Below, piece after piece: positions 1 through 12,605 of a stretch of DNA of 64,000 nt (position 1 is the first letter of the stretch; every line of letters begins with the position of its first letter). Below the pieces are notes generated by a model that was not told the origin of the DNA, did no database searches, and saw only the letters and a list, made by a program, of their open reading frames with translations. This DNA comes from Planoprotostelium fungivorum (lineage: Eukaryota > Evosea > Variosea > Cavosteliida > Cavosteliaceae), in contig MDYQ01000139.1 in assembly GCA_003024175.1 (NCBI GenBank), forward strand, positions 1-64,000. The letters run 5' to 3'. The translations under genes and the position numbers were made by a program.

Positions 1-2838
1 GGTAATTGATTGCAAGAGGCGTTGTTACCCCCGCACACTCCACAGTTGTCCACGGTCGAGTTGTAGCAGATGCAAGTGGCGTTGATCGAGCAGATCTGGG
101 GGTCTGGGCACTGGCTGGAATCTGAGCAAGAGCAGACACCCCTGAGGCAGAGTCCAGAGAAACAGTTGGCATCCTTGGAACAGTCCGCTCCCATCGGCCT
201 TCCGCAGGTAGTGCCGTTGCCGTTGCACACTCCGCACTTGTCTAACTCTCCGTCACAGATGCAAGTGTTGTTATGGCAGGACTGATCGGTCGTACAGCCG
301 TGGATGTTGTCGCAGCTACAGCGAGAGGACTGACAGATACCGGAGGCACAGTCTGTGCTGACCGTGCAGGCTTCACCTCCCTTTGCGTAGCAGTCGTCGA
401 GGCCGCCGCAGACTCCACATCGGTCTACAACGCACTGGCAGGTGCTCGTGTTGTCGCATTGGTATCCGGCAGGGCAGCTGGAGGCGTCACATCCACAGGT
501 GCCGACAGTGACCGTAGAATCAGTTGTAGAATTGGAAGAGTCGACGATATTTGTGGCGTTGATAGTGGCGTTGGTGATGATGCAGATTCCACTGGAACAG
601 TAGCTACCATCCAAGCAGATGTTACCATAGGGTAAGTTGCAAGCCCCGACTCCATTGCAGACTCCACAGGCATCTCTGTACCAGCAGATACCGCGGCTAC
701 CGTAGACACCGGAGATGGTGGTAACGATGGAAGGACCAGAGAGGGAGAAGGTCTTTGTCTTATTGTCCAGACACTCGAATGTGCCCTCTGAAGTGAGAAG
801 AGCGTGACAGGTAGCCCCATCTGTTGCTGTGGTGACGTTGGAGAAGTTGAAAGAGATCGGTGAGGGGAAAGAGAAGAGGTATGAATGATCTGAGGCGTAG
901 CCTTGGATGCGTACAATGGGAGAGATCAACTGAGGATGTTAGGAAAGGAGTCGAAGGAGTTGTATGAGCTCACGTTAATGCCGATCAATCGCTTGCCGAT
1001 AGCTTCGTCGGCAGGGGTGATGGTCGTCGCCACGATGGAGATGTTTCCCGCCGAATTCGAGACGGACACTTGAGCTCCGGGGGCGAGCGTATCTGAACGT
1101 AGCATGGCGTAGGTACCACCATCTGTCGTCACTTTGAGATCCATCAAACTCACGGGAACAATGGGACAGTCGATCTGTACATTCATCAGCAACTGATCGT
1201 ACATTTCATCGACATCTCACCTGACAGCTTCCATCGTAGCACTTGTACAGTGCATCATTGCACAGACAAGAGTTCGGATCACTCTGGCAGAGGCCATCGG
1301 GGCACGTGATGATAGTATCGTCTTGCACGGTAAGATAACTGTAGCTCGACTGCACACAGTCACGTGTGGTGTTACCACAGGAGCCATCGCAGCAGCGAAC
1401 TTGTTCGGGGGGACAGAGAACCACGCAGAGAGACAGGCTGGAACTGCAGGATCCATCGGGACAGCGATATGGAGCTGTAGCTCCACAGAAGTCTGCGAGG
1501 GAGAATCGGTTGCAGGTGGAGTTGTCTCCACCGGGGACACCACAGACGTCGATATATATACAAGATCCATCTACAACTGAATATGATGAGAAGATGCAGG
1601 ATGAAATGTTGGATAACACGATGATGATGGAGAGGGTGATCGAACTCACGGACTGTTCCTTCGGTACAGTTGATGAATGCAGAAATCGTTGTAGATGGAC
1701 TGAACGTGGAAGATGAGGTGGAGGGATCTGTCACGGAGATAGTGGAAGACCAGGTAGAGACTGTAGAAGTTGCAACAGAGGTGGTGATAGATGTGTCGAC
1801 GGGGGTGGTGGTGGATGATGTGTCCACAGAGACAGATGATGACGATGAGGTCGTGGCTACAGAAGCAGTTGATGATGACGATGCTGTGTCCACAGAGGCA
1901 GTCGATGAAGTGACTGCAGAGGTGGCAGCAGATGTAGTAGCAGATGTGAATATAGAGGTAGTTGATGATGCCGAAGATGCAGATGATGTGGCATCCGAAC
2001 GCGATGTTGCATGCGTCGCGTCCAAAGTGGATGAAGTTACAGGAGTAGTTGAAGATGGAGCCCTGGAAGTGCTCGAAGAGGAAGCCGTGGAGGTCACCAG
2101 AGTTGAAGAACTACTGGAAGAAGAGGAAGAGACTGTTGTTGTGTCGATGAGGTTGAGACAGTTACCATCGACGCACAGAGTCTGCACAGAGAGAGGTAAG
2201 ATGATGTTGGCATGAGACTGACAGACATCTTTCGCCTGAACGGAGGTTAAGAGGGATGTCGAGAATGGAACGAACTCACCTGACTGACCTGAACAGATAA
2301 AACGAGAGAGAGGATCAAGAATAAGGCGAGCTTTCTCTCTGTGCGTAGAGCGGCCAGAAGAATCACAAGAGCCAGTGAGACAAAGCCGTTGGGTCGAAGG
2401 CCTGAAGAGAGACTGACAACTAAAGCGAATGTAGATTCGGTGGCAGTAATGGATCCGACGTTAGCAACAGACAGTTGAACTACGCCATTGGAAATCACAG
2501 AAGATGAGATCTGTAATCCTTGAGTCCAACAAAGCTTTGTTGCTTCCGTCTCACAGTGTATCGTCCGAAACCTTCTAAGAGGTTGAGCTCGAAGGTGATT
2601 GCCTCTGTCTCGGCGCGTTGATAAGTGATCTCAAAATCATTTTGTGACAGGTACTGAGATAGCATGGGCGGCAACGCCAAACGGACCTCATTGACGCCAG
2701 CAGCAGCCTGCGTCAGGTTCTTCTGGTCCACGAAAGTGCATTGACTCTGAACGAGTGCGAAGAGGGAGGCCTGCTCACGTCAGCCCGTACTGTAACACCG
2801 AGAAGCTGAAGCCTCACCAATAACAGCACCCTTCGCAT
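1..2838 (-). CDS. Secreted cysteine-repeat (CGVCGG-type) protein, 5' part
   Basis: The gene is read leftward and continues beyond the left edge. The start at 2838 is chosen because it opens a signal-peptide-like segment (MRR followed by VLLLVRLQLLGV). That segment joins an exon containing CTFVDQKNLTQ through a very short GTGAG...CAG intron. A folded N-terminal region (about 2.2-2.7 kb) follows, then a long Ser/Thr-only linker (about 1.7-2.15 kb). Next come repeated Cys modules (CxDGSC, CGVCGGNN, CGVCNGNGTTC, CICDGELDKC) from about 1.65 kb down to 1. Small GTGAG introns at about 2.55, 2.25, 1.6, 1.2 and 0.95 kb keep the frame. CGVCxG modules are common in extracellular proteins of amoebae and other protists. 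Function is unknown; a cell-surface receptor or matrix protein is inferred. The C-terminus, and any membrane segment, lies outside the window. Confidence 0.7.
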
Positions 2839-3465
2839 CTTCGAGCTCTCTAAAAAGTGACCAACTGACAATCTTAATCCTGTGTCCCCGTTCTCATGCT
2901 CCTCAGATTTCTTAACCGTGAAAGGCGCGGTCCACACCCGACGATCTTTCTCAGATCTTTCAACTTGTATTGGGTACTTTGATTTGCGTCCATACCACTC
3001 AATCTCAACATCACTCGGAATGCTCATCCGTACTCAGAAAGGTGAGCATACGTCAATACTTACGAGATTTTTGTGATGGATCCGCGGCTGTAAAACACAA
3101 AGACCTCGGCATGAGAAGTGCGACGACTTTGCGGCTGCTCAAGATTCCTCACCTCGAACATGGCAAGGACGGAAACAATGGAACCTGGGAGCTGCGATAG
3201 GGCCCTCCATTTCATGCCAATCTTGCTGACATGCGGTCCATCAAGCTGCACAGCAGAAGGTGCTCAAGTAGCTGCTGTGGAGAAATGAAAGAGATTTCTT
3301 ATAGATTTACCATTGAAGACAAGATGCACCCCGTCTTTCGGTTGAGCACCTTAAGTCCCAAGTCTGTGCATCCTGCACCACAGCCACATCGTCAAAGTCA
3401 TTGCCGGAATATGCGTGACGACCCAATGAGAAACCGAACTCAGGCATCTTTGATACAACCTTTTT
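2839..3465 (-). other. Possible short multi-exon coding remnant
   Basis: Several short minus-strand stretches look protein-like. One begins with an ATG near 3448 (MPEFGFSLGRHAYSGNDFDD). Others lie near 3.06-3.25 kb (GPHVSKIGMKWRALSQLPG) and 2.84-3.03 kb (SDVEIEWYGRKSKYPIQ). I could not join them into one frame with convincing splice sites, and the last stretch runs in frame into the signal peptide of the gene to its left. It may be a small unrecognised gene, a decayed one, or extra 5' exons of the neighbour. The rest of the gap up to 3770 shows nothing I can support. Confidence 0.25.
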
Positions 3466-3770
3466 AGGTTAGCGGCTCACAGTACCGAAGACGTGGACTT
3501 CCCCCAACCTTACAATTTTGTCTACAGGTTGGGTCAACGCCGTCACCAGCATCGCCTGCCCACCAATTGTGGAATGCTCGACCGACACCAAGTGGAACGC
3601 TGCCATTGAGGATATTTGCTCTGCACCTATGCCGACTGCTACTCAGATGGACAAGGAGGCACACTTATCTCGAACAGCATCCGAACTATCATCTTGCCAC
3701 CGTACTCTTCAGAGTAGGCCTATTTGTTTGTAAAGATTTGACAAGAAAAGTCGCTGAGATTATACCATAT

Positions 3771-6700
3771 TTATTTCAACTTGAATTGAGAGCTATCGAG
3801 GCGACAGAGAGTCTGGACTTGATCGACTGAGGCGGGTGACTGTAGAGTGAAGAAGTCATTGACACCAATCTGAAGACACCATCAGATCATCATCATCATC
3901 ATGAAACCCACATCAAGTCTCGCCGCTTGTATGGCATTTCTGAGGGCAAAGATGACACCACATCCCAAGGCAAGAGGTGGTTCTCCTGATGCCTTCGAGC
4001 TGAGAATTCCGGCCGGGTTGGGAGCGTCCTTCATCAAGCTGACGCGAAGGTCGATGGGGATATCTCTGTGGCTGTGTGTGTGTCATCACATAGTTGGTCG
4101 GTGATGATGCGATCGCATGATGATCATGATGTGACTGATGATCGTGGTGATGATCGTGATGATCGTGATGATATTCACCTGGGAATCTTATACTCCCACG
4201 TTCCATTCGAGACGAGTTGTCCCCGGTCATTGTACAGAACCTTCTCGGTGGTATGGTAGCCCAGGCCTTGCACGTAAGCTCCCTCTACCTGCCCGATGTC
4301 GATGGTAGGATTCAGCGAGAATCCGCAGTCGTACAGGATGTCAGTTCGAAGCACGTGGAAGTTTCCGGTGAGAACGTCTAATTGGACTTCGGTTGCTGCC
4401 ACGGCGTACGAATTGTAAGACCAAGGTCCTAACGAGTCTCCGTTGATGTAGACCCAACCTGTTGGCTTTCAGAGTTTGTCCACCCATCTTCTGTGATATG
4501 TATCGATTGTATGAATGAAACGGATGAAATAAAACAGTTCCTTTCTGTCGCATCACGATGATGCATGACACGATCATCACATGATGCATATACGGAATCC
4601 ATCGAATTCATTCTCACCCTTCGCTTGGAGATCGATTCCAGCGCTCATGGCCTTATCCACGAGTTTCTTCCAGTCTCTCGGACCCTCCATCAAGTTCATG
4701 ATGGGTTGCAGCCTCTGATTGAGTGTCTTGCACCCATCCAACACCGCCTGCACGCACAGCTCGGAAGTCGTGGACCCACCGGTGGCCTCGCAGTTGGGAG
4801 TAGTCAAGGTACCACTGTCTACGATTCTGATCGTGTCGACATGTACCTGTCGCTCTTCAGACGAACACCTTCTATGCACGATCGTGATGAATGATGAGAC
4901 TGTGTTCACCTTCAGAGCGTAAGCTGCTGCCTGGGTGACCTTGGTGTTGATTCCCTGGCCCATTTCGATTCCAGAATGGGATATCACGATGGTGGCATCC
5001 TGCATGACGTCGATCAGAGCCGCCTGTGGGTTCTTTGAGATACCTGCGGGGGTGTCAGGGTTGATCTACAGAGTTGTAGACGGATGATATGTCTCACCGA
5101 GGCCGAATTTGCAGGGAGAGAGGGAGATGCCGCGCTTGGTCCATCTGTTGTTCGCGTTGTAGTCTACGATGCTGGTCTGTCTCTTCGAATAATCTGAGCT
5201 ATCTAAAATCTGCGAACGGTCAACGCGATCAACGCTTGCGATAGAATTGTCGTATGAGATATCTTACCTGAGACCACATGGTATCCATGGACCAGTACTT
5301 CAACACTTGGTTATAGGGAGTCTTCTGTCCCTTGGTGTAGAAGTGCTTCTGGCGGAATTTTTCGCGGTCCTCGTCTGTACACTTTCAGTCCCTCTTCCAT
5401 CCAATTCTCGCTCACTGAGTCTGGCTGCGATTTCCTCCATAACAGCTTCACCGATGTAGACGGCGGGAACCCACCCAGGTCCTCTCATCGATGTAGAGGG
5501 CGGATTATTTGTGAAGGCTATTTTTCCGGCGTACTCTACGTTGGGGATGAAGTAACTGCCCACGTGATGAGAAATCTCGCGTGGAATTCGTTGGATCTTC
5601 TCACCAGTTGTCGACGCAATTCTGGGCGAGCCAGAGGATGCCGGAACCGTCTCCAATTTTTGATCCACCGTCTGCGTACAATTGTAACTTCAGAGCTGTG
5701 ATTCTGTTGTTGTTGTCCACTCCAACCTGATCGCCACATCAATATCGATTCATGATGGCACATCCAACATCGTCGATGTCATTTCGTGATTTCGATCAAA
5801 TCGTCGATGAGAGGGCGTCCCACCTTGTAATCGGCGCGGAATGGATGTCTCCTGCCCGATGTCTCCAGTGTGGTGTTGAAGTTCATGTACATCTTCACGG
5901 GGAGGTTCAGCTGATCGGAAGCAAATGCGACGGCACAGAAACTCTGAATCTGTCGAGAGATCTTAGAGCCGTACGATCCTCCCAATCTGCGAACGGAAAC
6001 CTGTTGCTTGTCAATTTGGGTGAAATTTCGCGTGGATGTCATGATGTGTACAGATCTCTTGATATCACGGGACGAGAGAGATCGAATCGATGTAATATAG
6101 TGATAAAGAATCATTGTAGATGAAGAATAAAATGAAATAAAATCACCTCTACGTCCTTCAGTGGCTTATCGAGGACAGTCGCCACGATCTTCTGCGTAGC
6201 TTTGGCCCATTGTAGAGAGCCGAACAGTTTCATCCTTCCGTCCTCGTCGGGGGTACACACCACCGCGTGAGGCTCCAAGTGGAAGTGGATCTGATGACAT
6301 CATTCCACGTCATTCCACGTCAGCCTCACCTGTGCACCGCACGATACAGATCCAGTGAAGGTCTTGGCCGCAGTCGCCAGAGCTCCATCTACATCTCCAA
6401 ATTTGACCGGAGGCTGCCCGGAATTCTGGAACGAATTCTTTTGGATGGCGTCGTCGAGAGACATGATGGGAGTCTTGACGTCTTTGTATGTGACGGAGAC
6501 TAAGAGGGCAGCTTCGTCGGCGTGTCGCTGTGAATCGGCGATGACGACACCGATGGGTTGACCTACGTAGAGGATCTCACCGGTGGCAAAAACCTAAATC
6601 CACATTCAGCGATTCCATTCGGGAATTTAAAATGTAGAATTCATTCAAATCGTCAAAATTCAGATTTTCTTTTTTTTCGTGAATGATGTGATTATATCGT

Positions 6701-9220
6701 ATAGAAAAAAAAGACACGTGTGGGGATCGAAATGACACCTCTTCGTCTTTCAGCTCGGATGGACCACAGTAATTCCTCTCGGCAGGGATGTCCTTTGCAG
6801 AGAAGAAACGGACGACTCCGGGGTGAGCCAGGGCGGGAGAGGGGTCGACCGTGTCGAGACGGCCACTTGCGCAGGTAGAGACGACGATGGCGGCGTACAA
6901 GGTGTTGGCGGGAACGGGGTAGTCGTCGGTATATTTAGCCTCACCGGAGGCTTGTAAGACGGCGTCGAATTTCGTCTGAGGCTCTCCAATGGGGTAGTTA
7001 TCACTGTTAAATTTCAGTCAAAGAAGATGAATGAATTGTGCCGTTGATACGTGTGTGGAAGAATCACGTGGCATGTGACATTCGTGATGGTGTAGAATAA
7101 ATATGAATAAATGTGAATAAAATAGGGACGCTCACGGATGGGGCTGGAAAGTAGATGCACCGGTGCTGACTGGTCTGACGAAAGGATCTACCGCAGAATT
7201 AAGACTCGATGGCAGGGAAGGCTGCAGCGACAAGGCAAACTTGTAGAAGAAAGCGAGGACCAAAGAGGCTCTGTACTGCTCCACGTGGTTGTCCGTTGGT
7301 ATGGGAACCATCTCTCTCTTCAATACCTCTACAGCTCCACTGACGACGGAAGGGTCCGTCATATTTTTTCCGATGAGATAATTCTCCGTGGCGCTCGCAC
7401 GGGAAGTACGTTCGAGAACGCCTGGTCACGTGATCAGTCGACGACCCTGAGAAATTTCTGGGAAATCTCGACGTCTCACCTCCGTACGCGATGGATACGG
7501 AAGAGACGACGGAATTCTCGACTTTAACGCGGAAGGCCGCGTTAACTAACGCGTGAGAGTTCTCGTGTCGCAGAGCCTGCTTGTACGATCTGAACTGCTC
7601 GTTCTCGTTCAATTTAGGTACGGCCAACTGCTTCAAGAGACATCCGGTCATGTCTTTGCTCATGAAGGTGGGGAGGTCGATGGTCTGTTCGGATTCACCA
7701 GTCACCACGGTGACCTTGGCATTCTATATACATCAGTTAGAACGCATGTTGTCATTCCGTAGCCGAAGGGGAGAAATAAAATACAATAAAATGATTTGAG
7801 ATGGAGATGACGTACCAAACCCATCATGACGCAGAAGAGATCCGAAGGAAATTTCCGGGAATGTGCCAACATCATGTTTCCCGCCCAAGAGCCAGCGTTA
7901 CGAACTTGGGACCCGGCGATCAGTCTCAAATGTGCAGTCACGTGCTTCATCCCTTCCTTCTGGTGGGACGGAGCATCTGTACGTCATCAGTTCGTCCGTC
8001 TACAACGAGGAAGAAGAAATCTCACTCGATTCTCCAAACTTCTCCAGGGTCTCGAGGACCTTCGTGATGGTGACGGTAGAACCGAAGACGAAGGAGTCTG
8101 TCCTCTCTGAAATCTGCGAATGCGTCAGATATGCGATCTGCGATGCGAATCTTCACTTGGGCGAGCTCGGGCAGCCGGCTGATGTCGAGCATGACGGAGG
8201 GTCTCTCGTTCTTAAAGATGCCAGTCGATGTGTTTCCAACAACGAGACGATAATCTCTCTTGGTCGCATTGTATTGCTTCAACAGTCCCATCACCTGTCC
8301 ATCATCAACATCATCATCATCAACGCGTCGCATGCCGATGGAAGAGACGTCACCTGTTGTAGAGACGTGGCTTCGATGTAGTCTGTTCCACCTCCGCTCG
8401 TGTTGACAGCGTGAGAAACCGTCATCGCATCACATCGCATGTGAGACGTGTGGACGTACTTGTTTCCACCGCAGGGTGTGATCTCTTCGATGTCTTTGAC
8501 TCCTTGGGAGAAGGCCATACGCTCTGGAGTGAGTTGAGGGCGCTCATGATCGCTTGCAAAAGACTCGAGGGCGTTCAGAATGGAACGATAGCCGGTGCAG
8601 CGACAGAGATTTCCGTCAAAGTAGTCTTCTACCTGGATATTCATGTGAGATGGTGATTGATGGATGATAATGTGGATGATGGATGACCTGCTGTTTGGTG
8701 GGGGTTTGGTTGTTCTCCAAGAGGGAGTACATGTTCATGACCCAACCGGGTGTGCAGTGTCCACACTGACTGGCATTATATTCGGCCATCTTCTTCTGGA
8801 TGTCGTGGTGACCCTTTCTCTTGTCACCCAGACCCTCCGTAGTCACTATATCCGAGTCAACCATCTTTGAATGATGTGATATCCGAATCATCAAATCACT
8901 CACGAACATCGTAGCCATTCAGAGTGCACACTGGTTTCAGACACGAGTTGATACTGGCCGTCACCGTCTGTCCCGTAGAAGCATCCTTCTTTCTAACCAC
9001 AACCGTGCAGACACCACAGCCTCCCTCGCCACAGCTCTTCTTCGTTCCTGTCAATCCTACAGAACGAATGTATTCATTCAGAGTGGTGTAGGGGTCTGGC
9101 TGAGTGAGAGTATGGGGCTGTCCATTGATGGTGAACTTGACTTGGTTGCTGTTGCTGAAATAGGATTAGTCGACAAGGAAGGGAGACCATCGCACACCCT
9201 CTAACGGATAATGATGACAT
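3771..9220 (-). CDS. Xanthine dehydrogenase / aldehyde oxidase family molybdo-flavoenzyme
   Basis: This is a cytosolic molybdopterin hydroxylase that oxidises purines or aldehydes using 2Fe-2S centres, FAD and Mo cofactor. About a dozen exons give the full domain order. The plant-type ferredoxin domain has CGEGGCGVC near 9.0 kb. The second Fe-S domain has QCGHCTPGW near 8.76 kb and LCRCTGYRS near 8.6 kb. The FAD domain spans about 7.2-8.3 kb (GSWAGNMMLAHS). The Mo domain runs to the end, with the catalytic-Glu motif SGEPPLALG near 3.98 kb. The substrate-pocket motif near 5.5 kb reads MRGPGWVPA, not the RGFGGPQ usual in xanthine dehydrogenases, so an aldehyde substrate is possible. The conservative start is the ATG at 9220 (MSSLSVRG). 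The reading frame stays open upstream into a WW exon (next entry). The TAA stop lies inside an AATAAA. Length matches the family, about 1300 residues. Confidence 0.88.
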
Positions 9221-9553
9221 CGGGATAGAAGAAACATGTGAGGATTTCGCATGGTGAGTGCATTGGCTCATGCATTGTTCCTTCGTGGCAAAGGTAGAGG
9301 CCGTAGGGCAGGCTCCCGCCTTCGGACATGTCTTCGACTGCACAAATCATCAACCAAATGAGAGACGGAATGACAACTGACCTGAGGGACAACAAACTGA
9401 GGTGCATCATAGGTTGTCCTCTTGTTTACATGGTCAATGTAATAGATCCTTCCATTCTGGTCGAACGCAAAGTCCCAGTTAGGGGGAAGCTGGACTTGGA
9501 AGCGGTCAGGTCTAGATACAAGTCGACACCTCACCCGGCGAGGACTTCTTCAT
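9074..9553 (-). CDS. WW-domain exon(s), probably N-terminal to the molybdoenzyme
   Basis: An ATG at 9553 (MKKSSP) splices over a 41-base intron (gtgaggtg...ttccaag) into a clear WW domain at about 9.32-9.47 kb: LPPNW, then GRIYYIDHVNKRTTYDAP, with both Trp/Tyr core blocks and the terminal Pro region (second Trp replaced by Tyr). WW domains bind proline-rich peptides. An intron (gtcagttg...tgtgcag) leads to a second exon open in the same frame. That exon splices in phase (AGA GG / C AAC) into the Fe-S exon of the oxidase. The simplest reading is therefore a WW-molybdoenzyme fusion. The alternative is a short stand-alone WW protein ending at 9268 (if the second intron is retained) or at 9074 (if the third is retained). 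Confidence 0.6.
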
Positions 9554-9646
9554 GTTGTGATGTGTCCGTGTGTCTCCAAAGATATGGAAAGCTTTTCTTC
9601 TGAACTTCTGAAATGCGAAAGTGTGCCCGAATGTTGAGAAGCGAGG
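9554..9646. promoter_or_regulatory. Divergent intergenic promoter region, 93 bp
   Basis: Only 93 bases separate the oppositely oriented ATGs of the WW/molybdoenzyme transcript (9553, minus) and the CBM20-GDPD gene (9647, plus). Both promoters must sit here or inside the first exons. I see no obvious TATA box. Confidence 0.4.
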
Positions 9647-12545
9647 ATGGATCATCTTAACAACCCCCACCTCTTACCAGCCGACGACGAACCCATCCCA
9701 ATGGTCTTACAGAACAACAGTCATTCCCCCGCAGAGAATCGTAGAGGAAGCATCATTGCGGCTTCCGTCCTCTTAACCAACGTCACGTTCGTGGTGGAAT
9801 ATCATCCGGATGCTTCGAGAGGAGAATGCATCTACATCTCCGGTGGCTGTCCTCAGCTGGGTAATTGGGACGTAAGCCATGCCGTGCCATTGACGCTGAA
9901 TGTGGTGCCGGGCAGCGAGAAGTACATCTGGTCAGTTCATCATTCAGCTCCCGCCGGTCACATAATCATACTTCACAAACATATGATATGGTGACACTGA
10001 CATGAGAGCAGGACGGTAACGGTATCTCTACCGACCGAAGTGCCTTTAGAGTACAAGTACATCATCAAAGGAAACGGAAAGTTGACAAAATGGGAAGGCT
10101 TCTCCGGCCCGAGGAAAGTAACTCCCGCAGGTGTTCGACTTCATCATCGAAGGAGAGACTTGACACAGAGACAGGAACCTCTCAATTGAACGATGATGGC
10201 CAGTATCAGAAAGACAAAGATGGCTTCGCACCACAGAGCCGAGTCTTGGTCGATTGTGGCTGGCTAGTCAACGAGAGCCAATTGAGAATCTACCTTGGAT
10301 CAGTCAAAGACGGACCACAGCATGGGCTTCGCATGATGAAGTAACCAACATCTTTCATCTTTCAGATCAATCGATCGCCATTCGAATGAGACGACATCGA
10401 ATGATGTCGATCTGATGAAGACAGTTCGACGGAAGATTGCTCCATTCACATCACACCCCTGGAGTCCCTGGCACTCTCCTGGGATGTACCAGAGGGGGCA
10501 GACGAGGTTCTCATCTTGTCGGCACCCAATCGAGACTACTTCACATTCATGATCCAAATCAGGTGATCATCCACTCACCTCCATCTCCCCTCACCATCTC
10601 ATCCTGCCATCACCATCATCCTGCAATCACGATCATCGATCGCGATCGACTGATCACCTCGATCAGATCACGTCACAGCAACGAACTCATCGGAAGCGCT
10701 TGTGTGTCTCATCACGAGCTCACCTGCACGAAAGGAACCATCCAACGTACCATCCTGAACGATCGATACCAGATGGTCGGTCTCATCAAACTCACTTACC
10801 TCATCATCAATCCCTTCTGTCACCCCAAAAATAACCTCTCCACCTCCGTCGGCCTCCGAAGCGGTGGCGATCTCCTCTACATCGGTCACAGAGGGTAAAT
10901 CATTTATTTCATTTTATTTCTCCCTCTCACCTGACCCACCTATAGATCGGGAGCCACGAACGACACGAGTACGGTTCATCTCTTGCCAACGGAGAACACT
11001 CTCCTGTCTTTCGTAACAGCCGCACGAATGGGAGCAGAGTACATTGAATTCGACGTTCAGTTGACCAAAGATCACGTACCAGTCATCGCACACGATGAAG
11101 AGATCCACTTGAACTCTACCGGAATCGAGGGACAACCGATCGAATTGAAGGTGAAGAGAGAGGAAGGGGAGAGAATGATGGAGACAGGTCCCCATCAATA
11201 AGCTCAATTACGAAAAGCTGAGGCAATTGAAGCCGATCATGGGGCAACCCAGTGGGGTCGAGATCGTCAAGACGGTCGTGAAAGCGAGGAGGAAGTCTCT
11301 ATCTGAAGTCAGGTGATGATCGTGTGATGATCATGTGATGATCGTGAGATGATCTCGTGATCATGTCATCATGCATGAGACACAGAATCTCATGGACACG
11401 CAGCACCGGTAACAAGAGGAGACTCTTAACCGACAGCCGAGAAGAATTCCTGAGTCCATCCCCGATGGCATCACCCATGATGACCTCTCCCATGTTGGGA
11501 TCGCCCAGGAACGGCTCCCCGAACGATCTATCTCCAAAGTCTGGTTCTCCGAAACAAGAAGTGGAGATACCTCCATCCAACGGTCTCTTCGAGCGGTCAC
11601 CATCCTTGATGCCACAGAGGAAGGAATCGTTTTGGGAGTCTTTAGACACGTATCCCACTTTGGAGAAGGTGTGATGTCGTTGCATCGTGCATGATGATGA
11701 TGTGATGGTAGGTTTTCATTCACTTGCCCAAACAAGTTGGATTCAACGTTGGTGAGAGGAAAAGAAGAAGGAAGGAACTGATGACTTGACAGAAATCAAG
11801 TACCCCGATGAGGAACACATCGAGTCCTATTTGTCTATCACCGAGAGAAACCTCTACGTGGATTGTATACTGAAGGTGGGACGATGAGATGTCAGTCGGG
11901 GTGATCGTGAAACAGGTCATCTTTGAGCACGCCAAGGACAGACACGTCATCATCTCCTCTTTCGATCCCGATGTATGCCTCTTGTGTGCCGCCAAACAGA
12001 TCTGTTACCCCGTAAGTTCTCATCTCCATCGCACATCATCACATCATCAATCACATCACATCATCCGATCATCTTCCATGTCTCATGTAAAAAGGTGTTT
12101 CTCCTCACAACGGGTGGTATGGATGGTCCTCACCAGATAGATCCGAGAAAGAATTCGATCCACAAGGCCATCGACTTTGCTGTGTCGGCCAGACTCGCCG
12201 GAGTTGTGTCTCACTCATCGGCCGTCCTCGATGATGTCTCCGTCGTCGATCGGATTCATCGAAAGAACTTGCTCTTGTTTACTTACGGAAGACCAAAGTG
12301 AGATGATGATGTGTTTTAGACATCGGATCTGATGACATCTTCAGCAATGACCCGGCATGCGTGCAACATCAGAAGGAATTGGGAGTGGATGCTGTTATAT
12401 GCGACAAGGTGGGACATCATCGTGGAAGATGATGGTGATGTGATGACACGATGTATAGGTCTTCACGGTGAAGAAGCAGAGCCACCGAACGACGTCCAAC
12501 AACAAGAGAAACCCTTACGTTGGTAACTTTTGGTTTCACAAGTAG
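9647..12545 (+). CDS. GPCPD1: Glycerophosphodiester phosphodiesterase with N-terminal CBM20 (GPCPD1/GDE5-like)
   Basis: This cytosolic enzyme hydrolyses glycerophosphodiesters such as glycerophosphocholine to glycerol-3-phosphate and the alcohol. The CBM20 starch-binding-like domain is near residues 40-140 (VEYHPDASRGECIYISGGCP, LGNWD, EYKYIIKG, KWE). The GDPD domain follows. Its histidine motif is split by an intron (YIGHRG joined to SGATND, about 10.89-10.95 kb). It continues with ENTLLSF and EYIEFDVQLTKDHVPVIAHD, and ends with the ELGVDAVICDK barrel strand near 12.4 kb. This CBM20-plus-GDPD order is that of animal GPCPD1. The start is the first ATG before the CBM20. The stop is TAG at 12543-12545 (NFWFHK). 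About ten GTGA-type introns interrupt it, including one with an ATTTTATT repeat at about 10.9 kb. Confidence 0.9.
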
Positions 12546-12605
12546 CCACAATCATTATTTATTGGAGAGTTCGATAAAAAACAAGTATACATACAATGTG
12601 TATCA

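Noticed and set aside
425-916. Pro/Ser-rich minus-strand frame of 163 codons
   Set aside because: Another frame of the same strand encodes the Cys-repeat exon with conserved CGVCxG modules and in-phase splice sites.
1670-2215. Long acidic Val/Asp/Glu-rich plus-strand open frame
   Set aside because: It is the antisense of the Ser/Thr linker of the minus-strand cysteine-repeat gene, and has no splice or start context of its own.
3913-4230. His/Asp-rich (HHDHHH) frame that could look metal-binding
   Set aside because: It reads through an intron made of atgatcatg/gatcgtgatgat repeats in the molybdoenzyme gene.
7138-7527. Plus-strand frame of 129 codons inside the molybdoenzyme locus
   Set aside because: The minus strand carries the FAD-domain exons with clear motifs there; the plus frame shows no domain.
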